This document shows positions 41,301 through 49,573 of a stretch of DNA of 49,690 bases, piece after piece (positions within the stretch are counted from its first letter, which is position 1; each line of letters starts with the position of its first letter). The notes under the pieces are model-generated. The model saw only the letters and a program-made list of their open reading frames with translations. It searched no databases and was not told the DNA's origin. The position numbers and the translations under genes were made by a program. The DNA lies in assembly GCF_005843925.1 (NCBI RefSeq), contig NZ_VCBC01000019.1:1-49690 (forward strand), in the 5' to 3' direction. The stretch is from Thalassotalea litorea. GTDB lineage: Bacteria > Pseudomonadota > Gammaproteobacteria > Enterobacterales > Alteromonadaceae.

Positions 41301-44169
41301 CAGACGTGTCTGTGGCATTGCTTGGGATAAAATCAACCTTAGCTTGATACGTGCCCGGCAATACAATTACCGCATTACTTGCCAAATTAATGGACTCTAA
41401 AGGAATACTTGCAACAGATACTGTTACGACATCTGTAATGTTGCCATCTACGGTAGTAACTGTAATATCCGCAACGCCGTTTGCTAACGCGGTTATCAAA
41501 CCGCTGTTATCAACCGACACCACTTCATCATTGGATGAATGCCATGTTATTGCCTTAATCGTGGCATTATTCGGAGTGATTGTTGCATTAAGCTTTAACG
41601 TTTCATTCAGCGCTAAATTAACACTGACAGGGTTTATTTCAATGTGTGTTGGAGCAACAGTAATGACATTCACTTGATGTACTGACTCTAACATTCCTTG
41701 CGCAGTTATTGCGGAAATGGTTGCAGAGCCAGTGCCAGTAGCAGTGACCAAACCATTTTGATCTACGGCAGCGACTTTAACGTCAGACGTAGACCAAATA
41801 ACGTTTTTATTTTCTGCATTTAATGGCAAAACGTTTGCCGTTAGCTTGATCGTTTCTCCGTATAAAACGCTCGACTCCCCAGTTATCGTCAATTCATAGG
41901 GTATTGTGCATGCGGTTTCACACGCTTCATTTGCAGAACGAACTATTTCTTGTTCAGCGCTCCAAATTGATAAACTGATCGCAGTAAATGCACGTGCAGA
42001 AGCTACGGATGCCGTCACTTCATTGTTTTCTTGTAAATACTCTAATGGAATCGGGATATCTATCAAGTTTAAAGAAACACTAGTTTCATCAACTTCTGGG
42101 CCCATGTAGTCATAATGTTCAGTCATTAAACCACTGGCATTTGCATTAACCTGAGTTGGCACCTCAATCGTATTACCATTTATGGTAAATGTATTGTTAG
42201 CCGGTTTTGACGCATGGAAAGGATAAAATTCTGCTGCGATTCTTAATCGAGCTTCACCAAACTTAGGTACGACGACATTATTAATGTTGCCTGTCATATT
42301 TGTACCTAATATTCGATGTACCTGACCCTTTGCAGCTTCACCTTTGCCGGCCCCCGATAAACTTTCCCCATAGAACTTCTTCTCTGTCATTGTAGAAGTG
42401 ATAGAGATTTCATCATGATATTCAATATCAAGAATAATGGTTGAGCCTGGTTCTAATGTCACAGACTCAGGCAGAGCGTCCATTCTAGCCTCTGCTAAAA
42501 TGGGTCGGCCTAAATTGGTTGGGCTTAACCCTTCGGCTAAATAGGAATGTTTCATATTGACGCTTACGACATTATTGTTATTTGCGCCAATAAATGAAAG
42601 GTCTACCGGAATGTTGTACCACTCGAGATTGTTTAAAATAAGATAGGTATGATTGCCGTCAACATAAGCATCAACCTGTACATCCGGATCACTTGAATGG
42701 GTATCAATCCGTGTACCTTTCACATCTGACCATAACTCATACCACTGAATTTTGTCGGTAACATACCAATCAGCCGTGTCGTAGTTTGCAGAGAGTGCTT
42801 CGTCTGTGTGCATTAACGCCGCTTCGTATCGAATAGCTTCTCCATTTGGACCGGTTAATAATCCCCATTTGGCTTTGATAGGCGCAAATGGCATAGACTT
42901 AACCACTTGCGATGGCCGAGTTAAGATCTGCATAAACATTTGGTTGAATGTTCTCAGGTGTAACCAGTCAGAGTATCGGTAATCATTTGCAAGAAACTCT
43001 AATTTTCCGTGTTTTGACGCTATGGCACCATATTCCGAGATCACCCAGGGTTTAAGATTATCCGCACCATTAACTTGTGCGTCGTACCATTCCACCATAT
43101 CTAATATGGCTTCTGTTTTCATACCTCGACGGAACGTACTGCCTTGACGAGGATCTTCGCCTAAGTGGGCCCAGTCATATAAATGAAGAGAATAAAAATC
43201 CATATTGTGACCAGATGCATCCATGAAGCCTTTCCAGATAGCATCCCATTGGAAGTATTTATCGTCTTGAGTTACCCAATACTCAGAGGTCGTTATGGCT
43301 TGCAAGAAGTCTTCTAAATCGCCCTCTTCATACGCATAACGACTTCGAACCGCTCTATCCTGAGTCGGAAAACGCTCTGACAAATCGCCATTTTCTAAAT
43401 CATGTAAACCCCATGTCATACCACCGATTAAAGGGCGCTCGGTTTCTGGTAGTTTTGTTTTGATCTGATCAGCAACTAAATTATGGTATTCAAACAATTG
43501 CTCAAAACTTGACATAACAAAGGTTCGACCGACATTAATGTCCATATCGGGTTCGTTAATCACTTCCCAGTATTTGGGCATTAACACGCCGCTTGTCTCA
43601 CCGGATTTGCGCATGAATTGATCTAAATATTCTCCGACCCATTCTGCACCGTCTTCTATATGACGTAATACATATTTTCCAGCTTCATCGTCTTTGCCCG
43701 CTAAGTCTTTTTCCCAATATGACTGGGTTGGGAAAGGACCATGAGGTGTAATGCCCATGATCATTTCATCACTTCGGTTCTCATAAGCACGTAATGACTC
43801 TGGCAAGTTGTCATACATATTGTCTTTATGCCACTGACCAAAATTAGCCAAGTCTTCAATATGAGGCTTGCCTGGGGTGTTTGGATCTTGCGCGGTCGCT
43901 TTAAATATCCATGTTGCCATACCGTTATCACGACCAAAATATACATCAAGGTCATTCATAAGGTAATTCATCGTCTCTGCTTCGTTGTGCCAATCACTTT
44001 CAGTGAACGAAGAGTGGACCGTAATGTGTTTTTTACGGTTGAAGTCTGAGACTCCATTTACTTCATGTTTTATGTTTAAGTTTACATCAACCTTTACTTG
44101 ATTCGCATAGGCAGGTACTCCCCCGATGCCAACTGCAGTCAATAATGTTATCCATTTCAGTTTCTTCAT
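38314..44169 (-). CDS. Secreted GH86 beta-agarase/porphyranase, multidomain, 1951 aa
   Basis: A signal peptide (cleavage near Ala20-Tyr21-Ala22) precedes a GH86 catalytic region (about 28-590): VNLNIKHEVNGVSDFNRKKH, acid/base Glu206 (WEVINEPD) and nucleophile Glu379 (WVISEYGA). The family cleaves agarose or porphyran. Next come three BIG2 Ig-like domains (about 757-836, 839-920, 922-1003), a CBM6 (about 1011-1137), two copies of an unnamed module (about 1162-1283 and 1304-1434), a second CBM6 (about 1471-1607), a third module copy (about 1614-1736), calcium-binding thrombospondin type 3 repeats (about 1738-1866) and a short C-terminal segment. Pro/Asp/Glu-Thr linkers separate modules. Agarose versus porphyran cannot be settled by reading. 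Confidence 0.93.
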   Translation of the reverse strand: MKKLKWITLLTAVGIGGVPAYANQVKVDVNLNIKHEVNGVSDFNRKKHITVHSSFTESDWHNEAETMNYLMNDLDVYFGRDNGMATWIFKATAQDPNTPGKPHIEDLANFGQWHKDNMYDNLPESLRAYENRSDEMIMGITPHGPFPTQSYWEKDLAGKDDEAGKYVLRHIEDGAEWVGEYLDQFMRKSGETSGVLMPKYWEVINEPDMDINVGRTFVMSSFEQLFEYHNLVADQIKTKLPETERPLIGGMTWGLHDLENGDLSERFPTQDRAVRSRYAYEEGDLEDFLQAITTSEYWVTQDDKYFQWDAIWKGFMDASGHNMDFYSLHLYDWAHLGEDPRQGSTFRRGMKTEAILDMVEWYDAQVNGADNLKPWVISEYGAIASKHGKLEFLANDYRYSDWLHLRTFNQMFMQILTRPSQVVKSMPFAPIKAKWGLLTGPNGEAIRYEAALMHTDEALSANYDTADWYVTDKIQWYELWSDVKGTRIDTHSSDPDVQVDAYVDGNHTYLILNNLEWYNIPVDLSFIGANNNNVVSVNMKHSYLAEGLSPTNLGRPILAEARMDALPESVTLEPGSTIILDIEYHDEISITSTMTEKKFYGESLSGAGKGEAAKGQVHRILGTNMTGNINNVVVPKFGEARLRIAAEFYPFHASKPANNTFTINGNTIEVPTQVNANASGLMTEHYDYMGPEVDETSVSLNLIDIPIPLEYLQENNEVTASVASARAFTAISLSIWSAEQEIVRSANEACETACTIPYELTITGESSVLYGETIKLTANVLPLNAENKNVIWSTSDVKVAAVDQNGLVTATGTGSATISAITAQGMLESVHQVNVITVAPTHIEINPVSVNLALNETLKLNATITPNNATIKAITWHSSNDEVVSVDNSGLITALANGVADITVTTVDGNITDVVTVSVASIPLESINLASNAVIVLPGTYQAKVDFIPSNATDTSVTWQSDNYTIATVDADGLITAVAPGATTITITSTDGNHSQDIIVNVIEASSIPSDGFVVEAETMTATGGTYDGFTASSVGINNNQSGDWAEYQVNFPEAGVYQLTLDAGTPTAPVNGASVYVNGVFSGSAEILTSGDWDVMLSNVISQNVLISSAGTHTIRIESVGAAGKWQWNADKLTFALLSPLDPELAPELEPESPTDPDVPASLTLHNAQQYLNTDYIVGDVLSVSADYHAGTNQTVTSENGGVKFYLREMTSTWSLVNDYEAFDASAIDKESGVASANISLANLTPSAELPAGNFYFLFASFVSSDGQTYKIPGVSPITILADGENEPEEPTEPTDPEIPSEPGFGVDDVNKYLTSVFAIGGNIDLTAVYSAGTGNTVVESAFGGVNGGLLFIIQELRADGSQVKRVVVGDSSSIGQQSGTLNISLPLVHPTQGDLKLTSELNAGHYYNLTARFKSSDGSTQILPGISPIIIGEVASSPDPEDPTDPEEPTDPDTPTDPEEPIDNGDLVDGDAFTIEAESFNETGGRVAGVTIGERGIPTDRRIVTDSNQNGDWVDYYIEFPSDGFYRIEMVASSQNINSQAATYVDGVLIDEVPVLTGNQGVFDSFVLADPVFVTAGVHTVRIEATSAAGNGWMWFGDTVTFTHLIADTPNVESSFSFANKQALISTVYTVGGELVVETTFEAGSDNVVSDAFAGIEYMLMEMTADLDVMNTVSVYDGDAIGQQTGTSTVTMSLAGLTPSNALSSGNYYYLFARFDRSVNGEQRLEGISPIIIESDFDQDGIADSLDADDDNDGVEDLVDSFPMDDTEWIDTDGDGTGNNADTDDDNDNVDDVSDAFPLDASESLDTDNDGLGNNADSDDDNDGVADILDAFPLDDAESADFDGDRIGDNADTDDDNDGVKDDFDEHAGVVSGNVFLEGIDTGIEDRVNAKGVPLSVELNQLLIICEGKNAAIDMGCGMSNLNKLRKEGRISSSEVHQINRVLITLKRN

Positions 44170-44298
44170 TTAATCGCCCCGTTATATTTATTGTCGGCAT
44201 TTTTCATATTTTTATAGTTCGCCGACGGCATATAACTATCCCATTGAGTTTAATGCGTTGTAGCTATACAACAAACCACAGAAAAGTTAATTGTTAAC

Positions 44299-44312
44299 AA
44301 TCAATGTAAACG
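44299..44312. promoter_or_regulatory. LacI-type half-site upstream of the GH86 gene
   Basis: AATCAATGTAAACG exactly repeats the left 14 bases of the palindrome at 44448, next to a separate palindrome ATTGTTAACAAT (44290-44301). It lies 130 bases before the enzyme start and may be a weaker operator for one of the adjacent regulators. Confidence 0.5.
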
Positions 44313-44447
44313 GAGCACACAAATCAAACAAGAAAAATGCAGATGTAATTTCTAGAAACTCCGCATTTACCGCATATAAAAAGCGAAAAGACAGGGCTAG
44401 TCGGGAGTTTCAATAACTTACAACACCATAAAAATCATAACTAACCC

Positions 44448-44478
44448 AAAATCAATGTAAACGTTTTACATTGATTTT
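44448..44478. promoter_or_regulatory. LacI-family operator
   Basis: Perfect 14-base arms (AAAATCAATGTAAA and TTTACATTGATTTT) flank CGT. The core TGTAAACGTTTTACA fits the TGTAAACG/CGTTTACA pattern of LacI/GalR operators. It is centred 60 bases before the first regulator gene, between the divergent GH86 and regulator genes, so auto- and cross-regulation are likely. Confidence 0.8.
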
Positions 44479-44522
44479 GATTTGTTCTAGAGTTATCGAA
44501 ATACCTAAGTAATGATAAATCT

Positions 44523-45548
44523 ATGCCGACAATTAAAGACGTTGCAAGATTGGCGAATGTATCGACTGCGACCGTTTCCAGGGTAGTAAACACCCCAGAA
44601 CATGTAACGCTTGAAACTAAATTGAAGGTCCAGCAAGCCATTGTGGACCTTAAGTACATTCCAAATGCCAATGCGAGGCAATTAGTCAAAGACGACAAGG
44701 TCATGATTGGCGTTGTACTGTCTGAGTTATCCGATCCGTTCAATGCGACGATAGTTCATGAAGTAGAACACTTCGCCCGGCAATTAGGTATTCAGGTATT
44801 GGTAAGTACGGGTTGCAGTAATAAAAGCAAAGAAATTCAGGCGGTACTGCGTCTGCAAGCTGACGGCTGCAACTCAGTCATAATTTACAGTGTTGCGCTC
44901 TCAGACCTGGAACTTTTGCAGTTAAGTAAAGAGGTAAAAGGATTAATTGTATTAAATCGATTTATCTCTGATATCGCTAGCCGTTGCCTTAGTTTTGATA
45001 ACCAGGCAGGAGCTGCCTTGGCTACGGAATATTTGCTGTCCAATGGTCACCAAAATATTGCGATTGTATCTGCAAATAATAAACCTGTAGACGCCAAAAA
45101 AAGATTAAATGGCATTAAAAGTACGTTCGAAAAGCATCGACGACAATTAAACCAAACCAATATTGAATATGGTGAAAGTAACTTTTGGGGAGGCTATAGT
45201 TGTGCGGAACAATTATTGAAAAAGACGCAGACGTTTAGCGCCGTATTATGCTTTAACGATTCGATGGCTGTTGGAGTCATTGCTAAGCTAAGGCAAGCTG
45301 GCATATGTATACCTCAACAAATATCGGTGGTTGGTTTTGACGATTTAGTCATCGCACAAAAATGTGAACCGCCATTAACTACCATTCATTACCCCGTCAA
45401 CATCATGGCCAGAAAAGCAGTAGAAGTTGCATGGAATATAATATCCCAACAAAATAATCTTAACGAATCGGGATACCAATACTTTCCAGTTTTGAAGCTC
45501 CGTTCGAGCACTCAAACGATAGTGAGCCCTCATAATGAAAACAATTAA
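44523..45548 (+). CDS. LacI-family transcriptional regulator 1, 341 aa
   Basis: The N-terminal helix-turn-helix TIKDVARLANVSTATVSRVV (3-22) with its hinge helix (IPNANARQL) is followed by a periplasmic-binding-protein-like effector domain (about 60-335) with GVVLSELSDPFN and VVGFDDLVIAQKCEPPLTTI. It probably represses the divergent GH86 gene until an agar- or porphyran-derived sugar binds. It overlaps the next gene by 14 bases. Confidence 0.92.
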   Translation: MPTIKDVARLANVSTATVSRVVNTPEHVTLETKLKVQQAIVDLKYIPNANARQLVKDDKVMIGVVLSELSDPFNATIVHEVEHFARQLGIQVLVSTGCSNKSKEIQAVLRLQADGCNSVIIYSVALSDLELLQLSKEVKGLIVLNRFISDIASRCLSFDNQAGAALATEYLLSNGHQNIAIVSANNKPVDAKKRLNGIKSTFEKHRRQLNQTNIEYGESNFWGGYSCAEQLLKKTQTFSAVLCFNDSMAVGVIAKLRQAGICIPQQISVVGFDDLVIAQKCEPPLTTIHYPVNIMARKAVEVAWNIISQQNNLNESGYQYFPVLKLRSSTQTIVSPHNENN

Positions 45549-46632
45549 GGATGTTGCTTTAAAAGCTGGCGTTTCACCGGCGTTGGTTTCTAGAGTACTG
45601 AATAACAAACCTGGCGTTAGTACGCTCGCCAGAGAGAAAATCCAAACGGCCATTAACGAACTGAACTACTACCCCAACCAAAATGCAAGAGCACTTAATA
45701 AAGGTAATTTGTCTGCAATTGGCGTAATTTTACCAAATATAATTACCCCCTACTTTTCATCAATTGTCAGTGGTATTGAAAACGTCACCTCAAATAATGA
45801 GGTTCAAATTGTGTTAAACTCCTCTTCTTTTGATCAAGATAAAGAGTTAGCCGCGTTAAATACGTTAATACAGCAACGTTACCAGTCGGTTATTCTTTTC
45901 TCCACATCTATCAGCGATCAGCGGATCGTAGAGTACACGGACAAAGTCCCAGGATTAGTCATTTTTGACAGAAAAATCAAAGAGATTGAGCAACGATGTA
46001 TTTGGTTAGACGATCAAGTTGCGGCGCAACTAATGGTTGACGAGTTAGTTAAATTCCAACACCAACATATTGCCATACTTGATTTACCGCATTCGTTACT
46101 GCATTCAAGTAGACGTTTTTCATATTTTAAACAAATCTTAAAAGCCAGGGGTATTAAACTCTCAGCAGGACTCATTGAGCAAACCGATGGCACTATACAA
46201 GGAGGGCAAGATGCGATTTATAATTTATTAGCATCTGGCCAAAAATTTACTGCCGTAATTTGTTTCAATGATGCGATTGCATATGGCGCAATTAACTTCT
46301 TACAAAAGCAAGGGATATCGATTCCTCAAGAGGTGTCTGTAATCGGTTTTAATGATTCAACATATAGTAAAATGACCGTTCCAAACTTTCACACCATACA
46401 TACTCCAATTAAAAAGATGGCTGAACGCGCAACTCAACTGGCGATAGATTTGGCAAAAAAGCCGGATCTTTCTATCGATAAAAATGACAATATATTCACC
46501 CCGCATCTGGTTAAAAATCACTCTATGGCTATTGTGAGGCCTGATGCGGAAATCAAACCAGAGTTTTATGGGGCAATAAAGGAATATCAACCACGTCACA
46601 TCGATAATGATAATGATAATGATAAGGTTTGA
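45535..46632 (+). CDS. LacI-family transcriptional regulator 2, 365 aa
   Basis: HTH TIKDVALKAGVSPALVSRVL (3-22), hinge YPNQNARAL, and effector domain from about 60 with GVILPNIITPYFSS and VIGFNDSTYSKMTVPNFHTI. Its ATG lies inside the last codons of regulator 1, indicating translational coupling. The C-terminus ends in a short (Asn-Asp) repeat encoded by GATAAT repeats. It is a paralogue of regulator 1 with different effector-pocket residues, so it may sense a different sugar. Confidence 0.92.
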   Translation: MKTIKDVALKAGVSPALVSRVLNNKPGVSTLAREKIQTAINELNYYPNQNARALNKGNLSAIGVILPNIITPYFSSIVSGIENVTSNNEVQIVLNSSSFDQDKELAALNTLIQQRYQSVILFSTSISDQRIVEYTDKVPGLVIFDRKIKEIEQRCIWLDDQVAAQLMVDELVKFQHQHIAILDLPHSLLHSSRRFSYFKQILKARGIKLSAGLIEQTDGTIQGGQDAIYNLLASGQKFTAVICFNDAIAYGAINFLQKQGISIPQEVSVIGFNDSTYSKMTVPNFHTIHTPIKKMAERATQLAIDLAKKPDLSIDKNDNIFTPHLVKNHSMAIVRPDAEIKPEFYGAIKEYQPRHIDNDNDNDKV

Positions 46633-46655
46633 ACAATGCCTGAAAGGATTACAAC

Positions 46656-46684
46656 ATCAGGTACTGATAACACCAGCACCTGAT
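46656..46684. terminator. Possible terminator between regulator 2 and the hydrolase gene
   Basis: CATCAGGT and ACCTGATC-type arms enclose about 15 bases between convergent genes; no strong T tract. Confidence 0.35.
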
Positions 46685-46698
46685 CATTGGTATTCCAT

Positions 46699-48060
46699 TT
46701 AGTTCGTTATTGAAATTATTTTGGCCAGTTTTTCTGAGGTAGGATATGGCTCAGCGCTCCAGCCAAGGCGAACAATAATCAAATCTTGAGACGGGATCAT
46801 CATCACTATCTGCGACCGATTACCTGACATCGCATACGCATCTTCAGGCAAATCCTGCCAACGTAATTCACTGCCGCCACCATTTAACCAGAACTGATAA
46901 CCATAGCGCGGATCATTTTTCGATGAATTTGCGGATTGCGCCTGAGCAACCCACTCTTTACTCAAAAAACGCGAACCGTTTAGTTCGCCGCCATTTAACA
47001 TGACCTGACCGAGTTTTGCCCAATCGGGGGCACTGGCGTAGATGTATGAACTACCCACTAACACACCGCTTGGATCCGGTTCGAATGTCGATTGCGCCAT
47101 ATTAAGCGGCTCAAACCATTGCTCATACAAATAGTCCATTTGCTGTTGAACACTGCCACCTAAGGTTTCAAAAACCAGTCTGGACAATAGGTTAGTGGTA
47201 CCGGAAGAGTAATAAAAATGTTCACCTGGTGGGTATATTAATGGGCTTTGAATCGAAATATCTGATGCAGAATAGGTATAAAACAGCATGCGGGTTGAAT
47301 CACTGCCTGGCGCATAGGTCTCATCAAAATCAAGCCCCGATGACATTTGCAATAAGCTCTCTAGGTCAATGTCGCGACGCTCATCGTGTTGCCAGGCTGC
47401 AAATAACTGATTTTCGTTTAGTGCAAGCTGCTGCTGATATATTAAGTTACCAACCATCATTGCGGTAAAGCTTTTGCCCATTGACCAACCAAGATGAGGT
47501 GTATGTTGTTCAAAGCCTTCTTGGGTTGCGTAACTCACCACTTTCCCATGTTTAACAACCAGTAATGAACGAGTTTGGTACCCCTGGGCATTATCTTCGG
47601 CGACGAGTTCTTCAATACGAGTTTGTAGATCGGCATCGATATCATTGAGCGCACTACCCTCTGGCCAGGATTGCTCAGAGGCTTTAATGGCAACAACCTT
47701 TACCTCATCAAGTGCTTTCGTATCACCAATATCCAGCGTACAACCAATGCCGTCTCGAAACGTAGCGCTCATTGGCGACAAACCTAACAGGTTTGCATAA
47801 GCTTTTTTCTGTTTATCGTCATAGTCAACTTCGACCAATGAGTATGCCGGCGAATAAGATGCCAAATCAGCCATCACCTGGCTATCATCAAGACCCGTAA
47901 TATAGCGCCCGGAGCATGCAATCTTAGCCCCAAGCCCAGTAGCAACATCGGCTGCAGCGCCAAGCGACATGGGTGATACGCCAGCAATGGGTTTTAAAAG
48001 AAGAAGTACCGCGATGAAAAGTGCGATTAAAGTAAAAAATAGGGTTTTCAGCCAGGTCAT
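46699..48060 (-). CDS. Serine hydrolase of the beta-lactamase/NylB-like fold, 453 aa
   Basis: An N-terminal membrane anchor (about 5-25) precedes an extracytoplasmic domain. The active site is SMGK (Ser193-Lys196) and the Tyr motif is YSS (Tyr284 onward), as in class C beta-lactamase-related esterases and 6-aminohexanoate oligomer hydrolases. Substrate unknown, and antibiotic resistance should not be assumed. Convergent with the regulators, not obviously part of the polysaccharide locus. Confidence 0.85.
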   Translation of the reverse strand: MTWLKTLFFTLIALFIAVLLLLKPIAGVSPMSLGAAADVATGLGAKIACSGRYITGLDDSQVMADLASYSPAYSLVEVDYDDKQKKAYANLLGLSPMSATFRDGIGCTLDIGDTKALDEVKVVAIKASEQSWPEGSALNDIDADLQTRIEELVAEDNAQGYQTRSLLVVKHGKVVSYATQEGFEQHTPHLGWSMGKSFTAMMVGNLIYQQQLALNENQLFAAWQHDERRDIDLESLLQMSSGLDFDETYAPGSDSTRMLFYTYSASDISIQSPLIYPPGEHFYYSSGTTNLLSRLVFETLGGSVQQQMDYLYEQWFEPLNMAQSTFEPDPSGVLVGSSYIYASAPDWAKLGQVMLNGGELNGSRFLSKEWVAQAQSANSSKNDPRYGYQFWLNGGGSELRWQDLPEDAYAMSGNRSQIVMMIPSQDLIIVRLGWSAEPYPTSEKLAKIISITN

Positions 48061-48159
48061 AAAGGCAATCCTGTGGTTTTTGTTTTCAGCGATGGTACGC
48101 GCTGCTTATCAAAACCTCAAGAGCCCTAATCGATATCCGCCTGTATTAATTTTCTCTTA

Positions 48160-48367
48160 TACCAATCACATTAAGTTTGTGCACAATTCAGAGTTAGGGC
48201 AGAGGTTCAGTTACAACGGGTGAGTTTTAAAGGCGTTTATCCTGCGTTACTGATTTTGGCTGATTTTGGCTGTTTTTGAGAGCGGAATAACCATTCTCTG
48301 CAATCAAAGCCTTGTCTAAAAGCCTTTAAATTCTCACTGAGTGAGCAATAATTTAATGTGATTGGTA
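48160..48367. mobile_element. MITE-like element, 208 bp
   Basis: Perfect 15-base terminal inverted repeats (TACCAATCACATTAA at 48160-48174, TTAATGTGATTGGTA at 48353-48367) flank non-coding sequence with further internal inverted segments (GAGTTTTAAAGGC near 48221 and GCCTTTAAATTCTC near 48323), so the whole can fold into a long hairpin. It carries no gene and would need a transposase in trans. It ends at the base before the purU stop codon. The rest of 48061-48159 shows nothing. Confidence 0.75.
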
Positions 48368-49246
48368 TTACAATACCACGGTGCGATGATCATTTAACAA
48401 TATCCTGTCTTCAACATGCCAACGTACTGCGCGAGCAAGTGCTGTGGCTTCAATGTCATGCCCTATTTCTATCATATCGCGCACGGTTGTTGCATGATCT
48501 ACCGGTTTGACTTCCTGAACAATGATTGGTCCTTCATCCAAATCTTTGGTCACATAATGCGCCGTAGCGCCAATAATCTTCACGCCCCGATCATGGGCTT
48601 GTTGATAAGGTTTTGCGCCTTTAAACCCCGGCAAAAAGGAATGGTGGATATTGATGGCTTTGCCAATAAGTTTTGCGCATAAGTCATCGGAGAGAATTTG
48701 CATGTAGCGAGCAAGTACCAAAAGATCGGCCTGATATTGACTGAATAATTGCCACAATTGCGCTTCCTGCTCCGGCTTATTGGTTTTATCTACCGGCAGG
48801 TAATGAAAATCAATGCCATAAAAATGTGCCAAGTCTTTCGCATTTTGATGATTCGAAACAATGGCACAAATATCCGCTTTGAGTACACCTGAGCGCCATT
48901 TCGTTAACAACAGATTAAGACAATGATCATCCTTGCTAACCATGATCATTATCTTAGGCCGCGTTTTGGCACATCTGAGGTGATAGGTCATTTGCATGGC
49001 TTGGGCAAAGTCGTCAAAATCCTTCTCAAACCTTTCTGGGCTGCACGATAGCTGGCGATCATCAAATTCGATACGCATATTAAATCGTTGTTTATCTGAA
49101 TCGGCATAATGGCGTGCGTTGTTGATAAAGGCACCGTGGTGATATAAATGCCCGGTGATTTTTGCCATAACCCCAAGCCTGTCTGGACAGGTTAATTTCA
49201 AGACATAGGACTTAATCATGTTTTGTTCAATTGATGGCACTGACAC
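48368..49246 (-). CDS. purU: Formyltetrahydrofolate deformylase
   Basis: Releases formate from 10-formyl-tetrahydrofolate, balancing one-carbon pools and supplying formate for purine synthesis. It has an N-terminal ACT domain (YVLKLTCPDRLGVMAKITGHL, about 14-34) and a C-terminal formyl-transferase domain with LARYMQILS and the catalytic INIHHSFLPGFKGAKPY. 292 residues. The GTG start has AAGGAG 8 bases upstream. The last codon abuts a MITE. Confidence 0.95.
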   Translation of the reverse strand: MSVPSIEQNMIKSYVLKLTCPDRLGVMAKITGHLYHHGAFINNARHYADSDKQRFNMRIEFDDRQLSCSPERFEKDFDDFAQAMQMTYHLRCAKTRPKIMIMVSKDDHCLNLLLTKWRSGVLKADICAIVSNHQNAKDLAHFYGIDFHYLPVDKTNKPEQEAQLWQLFSQYQADLLVLARYMQILSDDLCAKLIGKAINIHHSFLPGFKGAKPYQQAHDRGVKIIGATAHYVTKDLDEGPIIVQEVKPVDHATTVRDMIEIGHDIEATALARAVRWHVEDRILLNDHRTVVL

Positions 49247-49268
49247 GCACTCGCTCCTTCAAAGGTGT

Positions 49269-49313
49269 GTTATTGCAATTTAATCGCAATAACAACAATT
49301 TACAAAGTAAATT
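49269..49313. promoter_or_regulatory. Two palindromes in the purU leader
   Basis: GTTATTGC/GCAATAAC (49269-49293, 9-base spacer) and AATTTAC/GTAAATT (49297-49313, 3-base spacer) lie 22-70 bases upstream of the start, where an operator or mRNA hairpin would act. The regulator is unknown. The rest of 49314-49514 contains no gene. Confidence 0.4.
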
Positions 49314-49514
49314 ATTATCAAGATGTGTCAGAAAAGTTATAAGGGATGAGTGGTGATAATAAATACCGTGCCCCATGGCGTGGCGCAATCGCATGTTACA
49401 CCCGCTCATTTAATTTCAATTCAATTCGTAAAAACTTGCTGTCTTGGTGTCTTGGTGTCGAGCGCAATAATACTGGCACAAGCTTGCACAGCCATTTTTA
49501 ATGTATTTCGATCA

Positions 49515-49540
49515 TAAAAAAAGCCCCTTGCGGGGCTTTT
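49515..49540 (-). terminator. Rho-independent terminator
   Basis: AAAAGCCCC, loop GCAA, GGGGCTTTTTTT on the minus strand, 34 bases after the stop of the partial gene to its right. Confidence 0.9.
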
Positions 49541-49573
49541 GTATATCGGTTTGGTTTTGAACCGGGTGTTTAT

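Noticed and set aside
46699..48060. Beta-lactamase resistance gene
   Set aside because: It has the SxxK fold but a membrane anchor and a long N-terminal domain typical of NylB/esterase-type hydrolases; there is no evidence for antibiotic hydrolysis.
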